DNA from: Symbiodinium natans
Lineage: Eukaryota; Sar; Dinophyceae; Suessiales; Symbiodiniaceae
DNA: 64,000 nt
Direction of reading: 5' to 3'
NCBI GenBank assembly: GCA_905221605.1
Contig: CAJNDS010000513.1
Coordinates: 871,246 to 935,245 of the forward strand
The notes beneath the pieces are model-generated. The model saw nothing but the letters and a program-made list of their open reading frames with translations, searched no databases and was not told the DNA's origin. The position numbers and the translations under genes were made by a program. Position 1 is the first letter of the stretch, and each line of letters opens with the position of its first letter. Positions 46,393 to 57,629 of this stretch are shown in pieces.

Positions 46393-47429
46393 GCACCCCG
46401 GAGTTCATGATTAGCAGTTCTCAGTGCGATCAAGTGGTTTTACACTTTGCTATTATCAACTATGTTTTTGCGACCCTTTATTTTATAAACGGTCGAGGGC
46501 TTGAGGTGAGGGTTTTGGGTTTAGAGTTTTACAACACCCTTGGCCCGAAACTCCTGAAGGGGTTCAGGGTTTGGGGCTCGAGTTTAGCGCAAAGGCGCGC
46601 CGCGCCAAAACCCTTCGGGACCATGCGGAAGCCTATGGTTGATTTTATATTCAGTTCCAAGTCTTCGGGGTTTAGGCATAGTAGGCTGGGCTGCCGACTT
46701 TCGGGTTTAGGGTTTTTGGTTCGGATGTAGCTGTGAAGGTTTAGAGTTTACGCTTTGGTTTGGGAGGGGAAGTCATCGCATAAGTGTCCTAAGATTTCGC
46801 ATCTGACAAATCCAGAAACCAAAATCCGAAGCCCCAGACCCGAAACACTCCCGAAACCCTAAACCCACCCCTCACCCCAAGGACCTAGAGGGCCTTCAGG
46901 AAACATCCCTGAAGCCGAATTCTTAATTTTATCGCTAACGCGAGGCCGCCTCGGCAAGGGTACCGAGGCGGCAGGAAGGGGACGTGGGGGTGGGGGGGGG
47001 GAAGGCGGCATCCGTCGCGCAACAAGCGCAGGGGGTGGGGAGGGGGGCAGGGGCAGGGAGGGGGGGCAAGGGGAAGGGGGTAAAGGGGGGGGGGTAGCCC
47101 TGTGTTGCTTGTTGCTTGCCAGCGGTGTACAGGTTCCGTTTGAGGTGCCCTATACCTGCGCCCAAATCCTCCTGGTCCCGGCACATCGGTCGCTGGATAC
47201 AGGCCGACTACGGGGGGTACCATTCGGGCCAAAAAAAACGTTTGGCGAACTGCGCCTCCCAGGGGTGGGTACACTTCTTAGTGGTTCCCTAGACTTGGAT
47301 CTAAACGCCTCAGGCCCCCGGCCTCGGCGGATTCCTAAGCCTACCCAGAAGCCCTAGTTCCTAAACTTTGACTCCTGAACCCTAGTTCCTGAACTCTAAC
47401 TCCTAGACTCTCTCAACCCGAAGATGCAG
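46393..47429. other. Lectin intron 5 (GC-AG) with telomere-like ends and a G-rich core
   Basis: Its 5' third is full of G-rich words (GGGTTTTGGGTTTAG, GGGTTTAGGGTTTTTGG). Its 3' part is full of C-rich words (CGAAACCCTAAACCC, CCTGAACCCTAGTTCCTGAA). A G-rich run lies at 46980-47095. Confidence 0.7.
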
Positions 47430-47484
47430 GTACGTGGGGAACTGCCCCTGGAGCGACACCCTCCTCTGGAGCTGGAAGCACAAT
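47430..47484 (+). CDS. Beta-trefoil lectin gene, exon 6 (55 bp)
   Basis: One base plus 18 codons between ATGCAG|G (AG 47428-47429) and T|GC (GC 47485-47486). It reads YVGNCPWSDTLLWSWKHN. The spacing C-x7-W matches C-H-x-x-x-N-Q-x-W of the repeat, but H, N and Q are replaced, so this sugar-binding site is probably degenerate. It ends in phase 0, matching the next exon. Confidence 0.6.
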
Positions 47485-48539
47485 GCGCCCGGCCGGGTTT
47501 TAGCGGTTGAGGGTCCCAGGGTGTACGGTTTGGGGTTTATGGTTTTGGGGTTTTCGGGTTTTAGAATTTCAGGGTATCAGGGCCCAAAGATGTCGAAGGA
47601 AAGCAAAATGTGGTGACGTTGTCATGTTGCTTGGGGCGTACACCGTACGGAATTAGGATTGGATGCCTCCAGGGCTGAAGAGTGAAGCTGAAGCTGGAGG
47701 CTTGAGGTGGCGATGCCACAGGCCTGCGGCTGGAATCGTCAGCTGCGCATGCATGTGTGTAGGCTGTTCTACACCCTCACACCCGTTCCGCCCCACCCCT
47801 CAACCCCGCCCGGCGCAGAGTTTGATATGAGGATGCAGGCGTCTCCTGGAAGCCTGAGTTGTTGAGGACTTTCAGAAGCATGATCTCCTGGATGTGGGTG
47901 TAGACATGCCAAAGTCAAACCTGCTGTTTTCGACAAGAACAAAGGCAGGTTGGTGACGATAACCCGAGAGACAGCCGTGCGGAAGTTCTGCTCGGACAAT
48001 TCCGTAAAGACCTGTCATTCCAACCTCTTCTGACAGATGTTGCTCCGTCGTGGTGCATGTATGATGTCGCTTCGAGTTCAAGCACTCGCGTGGTCCTTCT
48101 GTTTTTCTTCGGATGGGTTGTGTTCAAATGGTACAATCGGCACCTGGATGTGCTCAGCTAGCCTCAGCACCGACATACCACTCAGCTCAAGGCAAACCCT
48201 GAGCCTTATGCATTAAAACCCCAGCCTCAAGAATCTTAAGAAGCACCTCGACTCTGGACCTTAAACTCTAGAGCTGCCCAGGTTCATGGGGGCCAGCAGG
48301 TGAGCAACCACTACACCCATGGCCAGAAATGCTGGATCCACGGTGGCGACGACAGCGTCCGCGTGGCTCCCGCTGAAGTTGCAGGAGAAGGTTTCCTTCC
48401 GTTTACGCCTAAGCCCTAAGCCTAACCCCGCAAAGCCAAGATACTCGAATAGACCCCAAGCAGACTGACCTGATAGGTTGATGGTGTAGGTTCTCATGGC
48501 TAGGATTCAGGGGCTTGCTTCGTGAAATCCGGCCCGGTA

Positions 48540-48620
48540 CCTGGCCTTTGGGGGGTGGGGGTGCGGTGGGGGTGGGGGTGGGGTGGGAGGGATGAGAGGT
48601 GGGGGCAGGGGGTAGCACAA
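48540..48620. repeat. G-rich GGGGGTGGGGGTG segment
   Basis: Repeated runs of 4-8 G with single T, C or A, quadruplex-prone on the + strand. A similar G-rich segment lies at 48710-48810. Confidence 0.75.
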
Positions 48621-48867
48621 CCCTTCCTCTGCGGCAGGGCGCGCGAGCGACCATAAGCGACCGGAAAAAAATGATACTAAAGTTCTGCTGCCCCGCCTGG
48701 AAATGTATATTGAGGGGGGGAAGATCTGCCGACATTGCCCTCGAGGAGTGGGGCGGTGGGTGGTGCAGGGGGTGGGGCGCGGGGGGGGGGGGGTGGGGGC
48801 GGTGGGGGGGTTCGGTCCGTTGCTGTTCTTCACAGGCTTTCACAGGTCTTAAAGGATTTTCACGATT

Positions 48868-49345
48868 CTTCACAGACTAGTCTGTGAAGATCTGTGATGT
48901 TCTGTGATGTTCTGTGATTTTCTGGTGGGGGGGGGGGCTTCTCATGGACAGCTTACCCCCCCCCCCCCCGCTATACCCCCCCCTTCCCCCCCATCGAGCG
49001 GCTAGCGTGCTCTTAGCAAGCACTCAGCAAGCCCTCGACACCCAGCAAGGCCTCAGCAGCTGCTCGAGCAATCGAGCATCTGCCGAGAGCCTACCGAACG
49101 CCTACCGAGCGCGTAGCGAGCGCTTAGCGAGTGCTTAGCGAGTGCTTAGCAAGTGCTTAGCAAGAATGCACTATAGAAGTCTCCAGATTCAGACCCCTGC
49201 TCACTAAGAGCTTTATGGTGGGGAGGGGGGGGTATAGGAGGGGGGGCGGTAAGCTGTCCATGAGCTTCGGTCTGTTTCTGTGTGGCAGATTTTCCTTTTT
49301 ACAGGTCTTCACAGGTTGAGATCTGTGACGTGATGTTCTGTGATT
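48868..49345. repeat. Nested inverted repeat with a C/G-run core and 10-bp tandem loop
   Basis: A perfect palindrome centred near 48880 (TTCACAGACTAGTCTGTGAA core) is followed by TGTGATGTTC repeats. The arm at 48941-48995 (CTCATGGACAGCTTAC, then long C-runs with TATACC) is the inverse of 49214-49268 (runs of G with GGTATAGG, then GTAAGCTGTCCATGAG). The loop (49000-49165) holds ~10-bp units such as AGCGAGTGCTT. TGTGATGTTCTGTGATTTT recurs outside the right arm. The symmetry suggests a foldback-type element. Confidence 0.7.
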
Positions 49346-49545
49346 TTGTGTGAAAACGCATTCGTCCATCAGCTACCCTCCCATGGCTTGCATTCCCAGC
49401 CTTCAAAAGACCTAGCGAAATCAGCGAGAAGAACCTAGCGGAGAACATAGCACCCCATCCGATTCCTAGCGGATACGTGCACACAGTACTTTCAAGCGAA
49501 GTCGATGGTAGTTTCAACCGGAACTATTTGGTGTTTCAAGCGGGC

Positions 49546-49632
49546 GCCCCCCCCACCCCCCCCCCCCCCCCCCCCCCCCACCCCCACCACCCGCCCCACC
49601 CCCCCCGCCCCCCACCCCCCCCGCCCCCCACG
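49546..49632. repeat. C-rich homopolymer tract
   Basis: Runs of C up to about 20, with single A or G, for ~85 bases. The complement is quadruplex-prone. Poly-Pro and poly-Gly ORFs here are artefacts. Confidence 0.85.
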
Positions 49633-50239
49633 GACTAGAATTGCTGTGTGTCCAAAAGCAAGTGTTTCCGCTTGGTTTCTGTTGCACTCCCCGCATCTCC
49701 CCGCTAGGTTTTGTTTCGCTTGGTTTTCACGGAAAACCATTAGATCCGCTATTGTACGCCGGCTCAATGGGCCCCGAAATGTTGCAGCGAACTGAACCAC
49801 TGAAGGATCAGTCACAGTAGGGCCCAAAGCCTGTCCCAACCCGTCTCGCCAGAACCCGAAGCCCTAACCCTACTGGCGAAACCCCAAACCCCTACTCCTA
49901 CAAAAAGCCTTAAATCCCAAACTTCAAAATTCGGAGTCCGTCACCTTGAGAACCGCCTCTTACGTGGCGTCGGCCCGTCGGCTGCAAAGGTCGGAGACTG
50001 CACGGTCGCCATGAAATCTCGCTTTTTCTGGCACCATGACACAGTGCCTTGGTGGCTTGTTCTAGGGTTTAAGGGCTTACCAGAGCCCTGGGCTCACGCT
50101 TTCGGGGTTCCGGTTCGGCCCACACCCTAAATCTCTTTTGAACCTTTTAATTAGACCCCTGGAGGAACCCCAAAAGAAGCACTTCATGGAATCTTCCAGG
50201 AACCTAAAGGGAACCCTAATCCAAAACCCTAAAGCCCAG

Positions 50240-50310
50240 GAGCAAATTTTGTCCGAGACGAATCCGGGTTTCTGTCTGGATGCCAATACCGCCAATGATA
50301 ATGTCTTCAT
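50240..50310 (+). CDS. Beta-trefoil lectin gene, exon 7 (71 bp)
   Basis: Twenty-three codons plus AT, between GCCCAG|G (AG 50238-50239) and AT|GC (GC 50311-50312). It reads EQILSETNPGFCLDANTAND, then NVF. It follows exon 6 in phase 0 and contains the C-L-D-A...N-V core. AT|G gives M with exon 8, yielding the usual N-V-x-M before the C-H motif. An ORF reading through into the intron is open for ~20 codons but loses similarity at the GC. Confidence 0.8.
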
Positions 50311-50764
50311 GCATCTTGCCTGCTGTATTGCAGGGTTCTGTGGGTTGCATGGGGGGCTTAGGCCGTGCAGAGTTTGAAGGTTGAGGCTAGAACCGTCCAT
50401 GTGTAGACAGAATGGGGCTGTTTGGGCCGCTGTATGTTCCTTCTCCGCATGCCAGAAGGTCAGGGCCACAGTCCCAGAATGCGCAACAGTTCAGAACACT
50501 CTGCTGCTAAGCTGACATTCCGTAAACGTACGCAGATCCACACAGGCCTGCCCCTGCACACTACACCCTGAAGTAGTTCGCGTGTTGGGCCCAAACCCGA
50601 AACCTTGTACCCAAAACCCAACTTAAAGGCCCTTCGAAGAGGACCTACCTCTGCGATACAACATTATTCTGAATTGTAGGGGGTATTTACAGTTTTACCG
50701 TGCGAGGGTGGTTTTTGTGAAATTACACAGGGTTCCACAAGGGTTATATTGGTATATCAGATCG

Positions 50765-50920
50765 AGCTTATGGGTTGCCACTGCCACTGCCAATGCCACT
50801 GACACTGCCACTGCCACTGCTGTTGTTGCTCATGCTGCTGCTGTGGCGGTGACTAACATTACCACAACCACTGGTACTACTTCTGCCACCACTAGCACTA
50901 CTACTGTTTATGAAAAGAGC
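50765..50920. repeat. Degenerate GCCACTG repeat
   Basis: Words GCCACTGCCAATGCCACTG and CCACCACTAGCACTAC recur imperfectly. The repeat lies in lectin intron 7 (50311-51043). Ala/Thr-rich ORFs come from it. Confidence 0.6.
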
Positions 50921-51043
50921 ACTAATGTCAACAAGAATGTTCATATGATTCTGCTTGTCATTCATACGGGTAATATGACTTTTGGTAGTTCTTGTCTTTT
51001 TTTGATATCATGTTGAGTGTTGTTGTGTGATAGCTTCTTCCAG

Positions 51044-51115
51044 GTATCCCTGCCACTCGAGCAACAACCAGAAATGGTACTTTGATGGGCAACTCCTGAG
51101 ATCGAGGTCCGACGG
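51044..51115 (+). CDS. Beta-trefoil lectin gene, exon 8 (72 bp)
   Basis: One base, 23 codons and GG, between TTCCAG|G (AG 51042-51043; good pyrimidine tract) and GG|GC (GC 51116-51117). It reads YPCHSSNNQKWYFDGQLLRS, then RSD. This is an almost ideal C-H-S-x-N-N-Q-K-W-Y-F-D-G stretch of a ricin-B-type repeat, with an intact Q-x-W motif. Confidence 0.85.
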
Positions 51116-51679
51116 GCGCCAGAAAGCCTAAGCCCTCCCGGAGCCATGAATCTAGGTTAGGCTGTCGAGCTGTGCCCGGCTTCTAGGGTTTTAAGATTAC
51201 ATGGTTGCAAAGGAGGTGTACAACCCTTTCCTAAACCTCGAACCCCGCTCTAGACACTGTTCCCGGCAAGGGTTGTTGTTAGTTGGAGTGACTGATGGTT
51301 AGGGTTTTTCTTAGGGTTTGGGGTTGAAGGTTCGGGTTGAGTTTTTAAGGCGTTTGGTTTAGGGGCTGGGTTTCAAGGTTTAGGGTTGAGGGCGATGGCC
51401 CCCGCTTGTGGGGGGATGCTTCAGGGCAGGCTTTGGGTTCAGATTTATGCTTTAGGGTTTGGTGGGGTTTAAAGTTTTGGGGTTCGGGGTGCAATCTGAC
51501 TCAGTCCTGGATGCAAAAAGGGGTTCAGGGTGTCATCGGGGGTGTTTCGGGTTTTTCTCGGGGCCTTGAGCCCACCGAAGCGCTCATGGATCTTCCCAGG
51601 GCGGGCTTCAGTGCTTCGAGCTTCGGGTGGACCAAGCCCTGCAAGCCCTAAGCACTGAAACCGTATATCCAAACCCCAG

Positions 51680-51747
51680 GGACGACAACCGCTGCCTCGA
51701 CTTCGCCTTTCGTGAACACGGCAACGGCAACCTCTTTCGTGGCAACT
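51680..51747 (+). CDS. Beta-trefoil lectin gene, exon 9 (68 bp)
   Basis: It begins CCCCAG|G (AG 51678-51679) and follows exon 8 in phase (GG|G). It reads DDNRCLDFAFREHGNGNLF, then RGN, with the last base T before GC at 51748-51749 (an alternative GC lies at 51742). The C-L-D...G-N-x core opens another repeat. The next exon in the chain is not certain, because the phase does not match 52614. Confidence 0.7.
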
Positions 51748-52613
51748 GCGACCGGCCCTACAAAAGATAATTTGGTCTGATTTTTGTTCGGGAGTTTCTG
51801 GGCTTTGAAGGGGTCTTGATGTCTTGATGTTTCAAAAAGAGGTTTATAAGGATTGTAAAAGGCTTTGTAGGGTGGTCTGCCGGGGTACACCCTCCCCCCC
51901 TCCCCCCCCGTTTTGACGTTTTCAGGGAGGGGAAAAGTTCACTCCCCAGAACCATCCGGAAATCCGATCAGAAGGCTTTCAAAAGACTTGAAACTTCAAC
52001 CCCGAGCCCTATAAGTCCGAAACCCTACACTCGAACCCCCCAAGACCCTAGTTTGGGTTTTCTTGGCCGCATCTGAACCAGAGGCCCTCAAATCGAAACT
52101 CAAGCCTCATTGTACCACGACGATAGCCCTAAATCCCGAAATGCTGCAAGACGTCACCAGCGTGTTGTCTGACAGTTGCTTGGCTCAGCGAAACGGCCCT
52201 GACATGTGCCATCATCTGCTCTGGCTCATCCGACACAAACCTAAACCCGAAACCCATGCTCTTCGGGTGCAGAGTTGAGGGTTTAGGGTCCAACCTGTTA
52301 ATTTATTCAATCCCACACCCACTGGCCATTCCCCCGCGAACTCCACGTGCAGTTTCCCTCCAAGGCGTTTGGTTCCGCGTAGAGATTTTCGAAATCAACA
52401 AGATCAAAAATTCTGATACCATTTCACCGCATGAATAGGAGTTTCCCGTCTCAGACCGTTGTATAGCGCGGGGTGAAAAAGAAGAATAGGAGCTTCCATA
52501 AATAAATTCATCACGCATAACATCCGTATGTTTCTTCATGTTGTGGATTACATAACGAAATATAACGAACTATCCAATGTATCAAATGCCGCTTTCTCCG
52601 TTTTCAAGCACAG

Positions 52614-52640
52614 GTCCGGACAGCCCAACGAAGATTCTTG
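52614..52640 (+). CDS. Candidate lectin micro-exon (27 bp)
   Basis: Between CACAG|G (AG 52612-52613) and TG|GC (GC 52641-52642) the frame reads SGQPNEDS, with TG|G giving W. It resembles S-G-x-x-N-x-x-W of the repeat. Immediately downstream is strong G-rich telomere-like sequence (GGGTTTCGGGTTG). Its start phase does not fit exon 9, so an exon may be missing between them. Confidence 0.35.
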
Positions 52641-53589
52641 GCTGTGGAGTCTGTTTTGGGTTTCGGGTTGTTTGGGGCTTGTGTTGGTTAGGGTTTGGGG
52701 TTCGGCGTACAGGGCTTGGGGCTTTGGGTCCTCGGGTTTTGGATGGTTCTGGGCCTGTGGATGTCCAGCATTAGCGCTAGAACTGTGGAATATCGGCATG
52801 ACAACGATGACGAGCAGCTACCACTTGTATTGTTTTGCTGCTGCTCCTGCTGCTGCTGCGGCGGCGGCGACGACGAAAACAAAAACTACTACCAACACAA
52901 ATGATTCGATAGTATTAGGACCTGCTGATTTTTGACTTCGGCAGCCATGACGAAACCGAAGAAGAGGGCCCTGGTCGTGGGTAGATGCGAGGGAGTGGTG
53001 CTTTGCGCGTGCATTGCCAGCACATCTCAGCCAAAGCATCCATGCAGGCCCAGCTACTGGAATGTGATTTCCAGCCGTGCCGGAATCATCGTCATCATTA
53101 TGGTCACATCATCATCATCATCATCACTAGCATTGCCAGCAAGTTTGGTGTATTGCCGGCAAGTTTGGTTTGTGTCGTTGACCCAGAGGCCTCAGAGCTG
53201 AGACCGATTGCGTTTTTTTTGTAAATAGCGTGTGGGGGTTTGGAGACTGAGGTTGTAAACCCTTTTGACCCTTTTGACCCTTTTGACCCTGAACCCGAAC
53301 CTCCAACCCTGAAGGGGTCTAGGGGCGTGGCTTTGCTAGTTGAGACTTGTGCAAAGCAGGGCCCAACCAACAATCGACCTCATATATGTGTTGAAGAGTT
53401 TAAACCTTTTTAGCAAAAGGGGTTTAGGGTTGCATGGGATTATTTCAACTAAGAGGGTGCACAAATTTGTGGAAGATTCACCGCGAGAAAGACCTTGGTC
53501 TTCTGCTCCTACAGGAGATCGTCTGCGGAGGGGCCCTTCTGCAATCCTCGAATCCGTAAGCCCATGACTGCCCTGTCTCCCTGGTGCCC

Positions 53590-53720
53590 TAGGGGATGCG
53601 TTGGGCCGACATGCAAAAAAGCTGGCCGACATGCAGGAAATGCTGCCCGAGATGCATGGAGTGGTGGCCCGAGATGCGGATGTTTCGGGTTGGTGGCCCG
53701 AGATGCAAAGTAAATCTGGC
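53590..53720. repeat. GCCGACATGCA / GCCCGAGATGC short tandem units
   Basis: Five or six ~20-25-bp units (CTGGCCGACATGCA, GTGGCCCGAGATGC) share words with the large satellite that begins ~450 bases downstream and with 55870-55985. These are outlying or ancestral units. Confidence 0.7.
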
Positions 53721-54174
53721 GGAGTCCTAATCTGCTTGTTTGGATTGGCAAGGCCGCTGCGTGTTGTTGCCAGCGCGCGTGAGCATCATCAGCCTGAGCT
53801 CTCTAATCCCGGGCCTTACGGGGGCCCCTTTAAAACCCCTAAACCCTCGACCCGTGCCGCTTGAACTTCCCTGTCGTTCGAGTATGACGTGCAAGGACTT
53901 AAATTTCTCGCAGACCTGCCATGATCGAGCATTAGGGCATTTGAAGAACTTTTATGTAGGAGGCGGACTATTTTACAGAGTGTGTTTGTGATTGCGTGTT
54001 TGCTTTATGATTTCAAGAACCACGACATAACATCTGAAGACCCGATCGGCCTTTCCATATGTAGGAAACCCAACTTGTCACTGCGGTAGCGCTTGGCCGA
54101 CTGTGTAGCGCCGCGATGTCTAAAAGAAATTCTCGCTCTATCTTGCTCCCAGAGTAAAAAATAGCCGGCGACTT

Positions 54175-55990
54175 TCAGGGTTGGCTGCCCGGAATGCAAA
54201 AACCACAGAGTGAATAAAAAGGGGCCGTTCGGGCCGTTCTTCTGGGTCGGCTGCCCGCGATGCAAAAAATCTCGGCTTCGGGAGATTTTCCATAGGGAAT
54301 AGTACAGAGTAAATAGAAGGGGGCCATTCTGGCCGTTCTTCTGGGTCGGCTGCCCGCGATGCAAAAAATCTCGGTTTCGGGAGATAAGGAATAGTACAGT
54401 AAAGAGAAGGGGGCCATTCTGGCCGTTCTGCTGGGTCGGCTGCCCGCGATGCAAGGAATTCTCGCTCTCCGTTCTAAATAGTAAATAGTAAATAGTAAAA
54501 AAAAAACAGTAAATCTGCTGGCCGACATTCAGGGTTGGTGGCCCGCGATGCATAAAATCCAAGTTTCGCGAAATTTTCCATAGGGAATAGTACAGAGTAA
54601 ATAGAAGGGGGCCACTCAGGCCGTGAATAGTACAGAGTAAAGAGACGGGGGCCATTCTGGCCGTTCCTCTGGGTCAGCTGCCCGCGATGCAAGGAATTCT
54701 CGCTCTCCGTTCTAAATAGTAAATAGTAAATAGTAAAAAACAGTAAATCTGCTGGCCGACATTCAGGGTTGGGTGGCCCGCGATGCAAAAAATCTCGGTT
54801 TCGGGAGATTTTCCATAGGGAATAGTACAGAGTAAACAGAAGGGGCCATTCTGGCCGTTCTTCTGGGTCGGCTGCCCGCGATGCAAGGAATTCTCGCTCT
54901 CCGTTCTAAATAGTAAATAATAAATAGTAAAAAACAGTAAATCTGCTGGCCGACATTCAGGGTTGGTGGCCCGCGATGCAAAAAATCCAGGTTTCGGAAA
55001 TTTTCCATAGGGAATAGTACAGAGTAAACAGAAGGGGTGCCATTTTGGCCGTTCTTCTGGGTCGGCTGCCCGCGATGCAAAAAAAAACTCGCTCTCCGTT
55101 CTAAAAAGAAAATAGGAAATAGTAAAAAAACAGTAAATCTGCTGGCCGACATTCAGGGTTGGTGGCCCGCGATGCAAAGAATCCAGGTTTCGCGAAATTT
55201 TCCATAGGGAATAGTACAGAGTAAATAGAAGGGGGGCCATTCTGGCCGTTCTTCTGGGTCGGCTGCCCGCGATGCAAAAAAATCTCGCTTTCCGTTCTAA
55301 ATAATAAATAGTAAATAGTAAAAAAAACAGTAAATCTGCTGGCCGACATTCAGGGTTGGTGGCCCGCGATGCAAAAATCCAGGTTTCGCGAAATTTTCCA
55401 TAGGGAATAGTACAGAGTAAATAGAAGGGGGCCACTCAGGCCGTGAATAGTACAGAGTAAATAGAAGCGGGCCATTCTGGCCGTTCTTCTGGGTCGGCTG
55501 CCCGCGATGCAAGGAATTCTCGCTCTCCGTTCTAAATAGTAAATAGTAAATAGTAAAAAACAGTAAATCTGCTGGCCGACATTCAGGGTTGGTGGCCCGC
55601 GATGCAAAAAATCCAGGTTTCGGGAAATTTTCCATAGGGAATAGTACAGAGTAAACAGAAGGGGTGCCATTTTGGCCGTTCTTCTGGGTCGGCTGCCCGC
55701 GATGCAAAAAAAAACTCGCTCTCCGTTCTAAAAAGAAAATAGTAAATAGTAAAAAAACAGTAAATCTGCTGGCCGACATTCAGGGTTGGTGGCCGGCGAT
55801 GCAAAAAATCCAGGTTTCGGGAATAGTAAATCGTAAATAGTACCAAACAGTAAATCTGCTTGTATTTTCATCTCGGGCCGCTAACCCTGCATGTCGGCCA
55901 ACTGTTTTGCATGTCGGCCCGACGGCTGGCGACGCAAGACAGCTCTTGCATCTCGGGCAGCTTTTCCTGCATGTCGGCCAGCCAGTTCCC
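54175..55990. repeat. Satellite array with 194-197-bp and 233-234-bp units
   Basis: The word CTGCTGGCCGACATTC starts at 54515, 54749, 54943, 55139, 55336, 55569 and 55766, spaced 234, 194, 196, 197, 233 and 197 bases. The longer units contain an extra GCCACTCAGGCCGTGAATAG block. Shorter ~90-105-bp partial units lie at 54230-54460 and a truncated unit at 55856. The minus strand has few stops, giving chance ORFs up to 253 codons whose frame shifts from unit to unit. I do not regard them as genes. Confidence 0.9.
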
Positions 55991-56098
55991 TTGGGGCCCT
56001 AGACTCAGGAATTCATTGACCTCACTACACCCCTAAATCCCAATTACAGTACATGCCTCAGCCCCTAAGCCGCCTAGTCCTAAACCAAGAAAGCCCAG

Positions 56099-56141
56099 GA
56101 GATGGCATTGGGGCGGAAGCATTGTCAAACCGCTGCCGCAT
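56099..56141 (+). CDS. Candidate lectin-like exon
   Basis: After GCCCAG|G (AG 56097-56098), one frame reads DGIGAEALSNRCR, with AT|GC giving M. This resembles D-G-x-x-L...N-x-K-C-L of a trefoil repeat. A second frame (RWHWGGSIVKPL) also looks lectin-like, so the phase is unresolved. Upstream is C-rich (CCCCTAAGCC, CCTAAACC) and downstream is G-rich (GGGGTTTAGGGTTTTGAGG). Confidence 0.4.
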
Positions 56142-57429
56142 GCGAGGCTCACGTCACAGAAGGATTGCCCTTGGGCATGCATTGGGGTTTAGGGTTTTGA
56201 GGTTCTGTTGTGCCTTTGGGTCGGCTGTGGTGGCGGCTCTTCGGGATCGTGTTTCGGATGGAAGTCACGGGGGCCTCGAACCTCGAAGTCTAGACGCAAG
56301 GGGTGAGCCCACTGCATCATCGTTTCTGCTGGGGCGCCAGTAGGTTGAAAAGGTGCAGGCTTGAAGGTTGTGGGATGTTGGGGTTTGGGGTTTGGAACCT
56401 TGCTTTAAAGGATCCGGGCACTTAGTATGGTTATCACACGGGTAACTATGCGTTCAGCTACTTGTTACTTCAATTAAGGTACTTGTAACTTACAACTTAT
56501 AGCTTATAGCGCATGACTTACAGCCTGTACCCATGCTTAAGACGAACCCTGAACGTGCAAGCACACTTCTTGTGGCATTTGGTTTAGGAACTTTGACCCA
56601 GGGTCACGGGTGAAGTAACCCAGTAAGCACACACAGGTCGAAAACGAGTGTTGCGATTTTCATGTGTGGAACAGTGATCACGCGCATCTTACATTATTTC
56701 TGCATCGGTGTGTTGCTGTTCTGCTGTGGTTGACGATAAACTTCACTCCAGAAGGCCATTCAATGTTGCAGTGCCTGCTTGTGCTTCCATCAAGCTTTCC
56801 GGCACAGCTTGTGCCATCTATTCTAGTTAGTTCTCCACGCCTTTCCCAGGCTCTAAGTCCGAAGCCGCGTACTTGTGTGCTCAAGCCTATGCCCCAAACC
56901 ACAGCCCTGGAACCCTGACCCCAGTTTCCCTTGAGCCTAAACCGGATACCGTCGTGCCCTCAGCCCTGGGCCCTAAGCACGCTGCCCTAAACCCTGAACC
57001 GTGAACTATCGAAGATGGTCGTACGAGAGTGGCAAGGTTTCTAAACAAAGGGAGAGGCTTTCAGGGTTTTGGGGTACGTACAGGTTAGTTCTGTGTTCAG
57101 GGTCTTAGGGTTTCGCGTTTTAGGGTTCAAGGTGCTGCGTCTTGCCTGAGCCATGTTGATGGTTGTTTGGATTCTGATGCAAAACGGTTTAGGGTTAAGG
57201 ACGCATCAGGGTTGTAGTTGTACAGGCCTTGAAGGTTGAGGTTTGAGAGCGTTGGGGGTTTTAGGATTGAAGGGCCTGGGTTTTTTTCGAAGCATCTGCC
57301 ACTCAGGATCTTAAACCCTAGCCTACACCCCAAAACCTGTTTCTAAGGTTTCATCGTTCAAAAGGTATTTTGGCTCTTGGCTCGGAACCCCAAATCCTCG
57401 ACCCTGCACCTTGTCTGTGCGCCTCCGAG

Positions 57430-57490
57430 ACACCTGCTTTCACATGGACACGGCAAACTCCAACATCAAGATGCACGAGTGCCACGATGG
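57430..57490 (+). CDS. Candidate lectin exon
   Basis: The frame reads TCFHMDTANSNIKMHECHD, a clear C-x-x-M-D...N-x-x-M-x-x-C-H-D-G trefoil core. The acceptor CCGAG|A (57428-57429) lacks the following G; an earlier AG|G at ~57366 keeps the same frame open but passes through telomere-like filler. If it ends GG|GA (GA at 57491-57492), it joins the exon at 62869 in phase. If it instead ends at T|GC (57502), the reading continues SSGC. Confidence 0.5.
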
Positions 57491-57629
57491 GAGCTCGGGT
57501 TGCTGGAACTTCGGGAATCATCGGGAATCGGGTCTAGTCCTCGATTTGTCTAAGCCCTAGTGGCTAGTGTTAGAGTCATTTTAGAGTCTGTTTTTTGGAG
57601 ACTCGTTGTTCGAAGGCTTGCTGCCGCTT

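Larger units (their letters stand above)
47485..50239. other. Lectin intron 6 (GC-AG), with several repeats and possible extra exons
   Basis: It begins with G-rich words (GGGTTTTAGCGGTTGAGGG, GGTTTGGGGTTTATGG) and ends with C-rich words (AACCCTAATCC, AAAACCCTAAAGCCCAG). Inside, an exon-like segment at 48279-48372 (VHGGQQVSNHYTHGQKCW in one frame, also phase 0 to 0) and one at ~49939-50050 are possible. The minus strand is open over both, so I leave them unassigned. Confidence 0.5.

Noticed and set aside
48261-48497. Minus-strand frame with SHADAVVATVDPAFLAMG
   Set aside because: It reads like protein, but the + strand of the same segment is also open with an AG|G start and T|GC end consistent with the surrounding gene. 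I could not decide, so neither is annotated as CDS.
55028-55050. GTGCCATTTTGGCCGTTC, similar to the dinoflagellate spliced-leader core (GCCATTTTGGC)
   Set aside because: It is a variant of GCCATTCTGGCCGTTC in the satellite units. The rest of the leader is absent and the motif recurs with the repeat period.
54005-55846. Minus-strand ORFs of 80-253 codons with IYYLLF and CRPADLLF motifs
   Set aside because: They follow the satellite units. The unit length is not a constant multiple of three, so the same words appear in all frames. A transcribed satellite is possible, but a protein gene is not supported.
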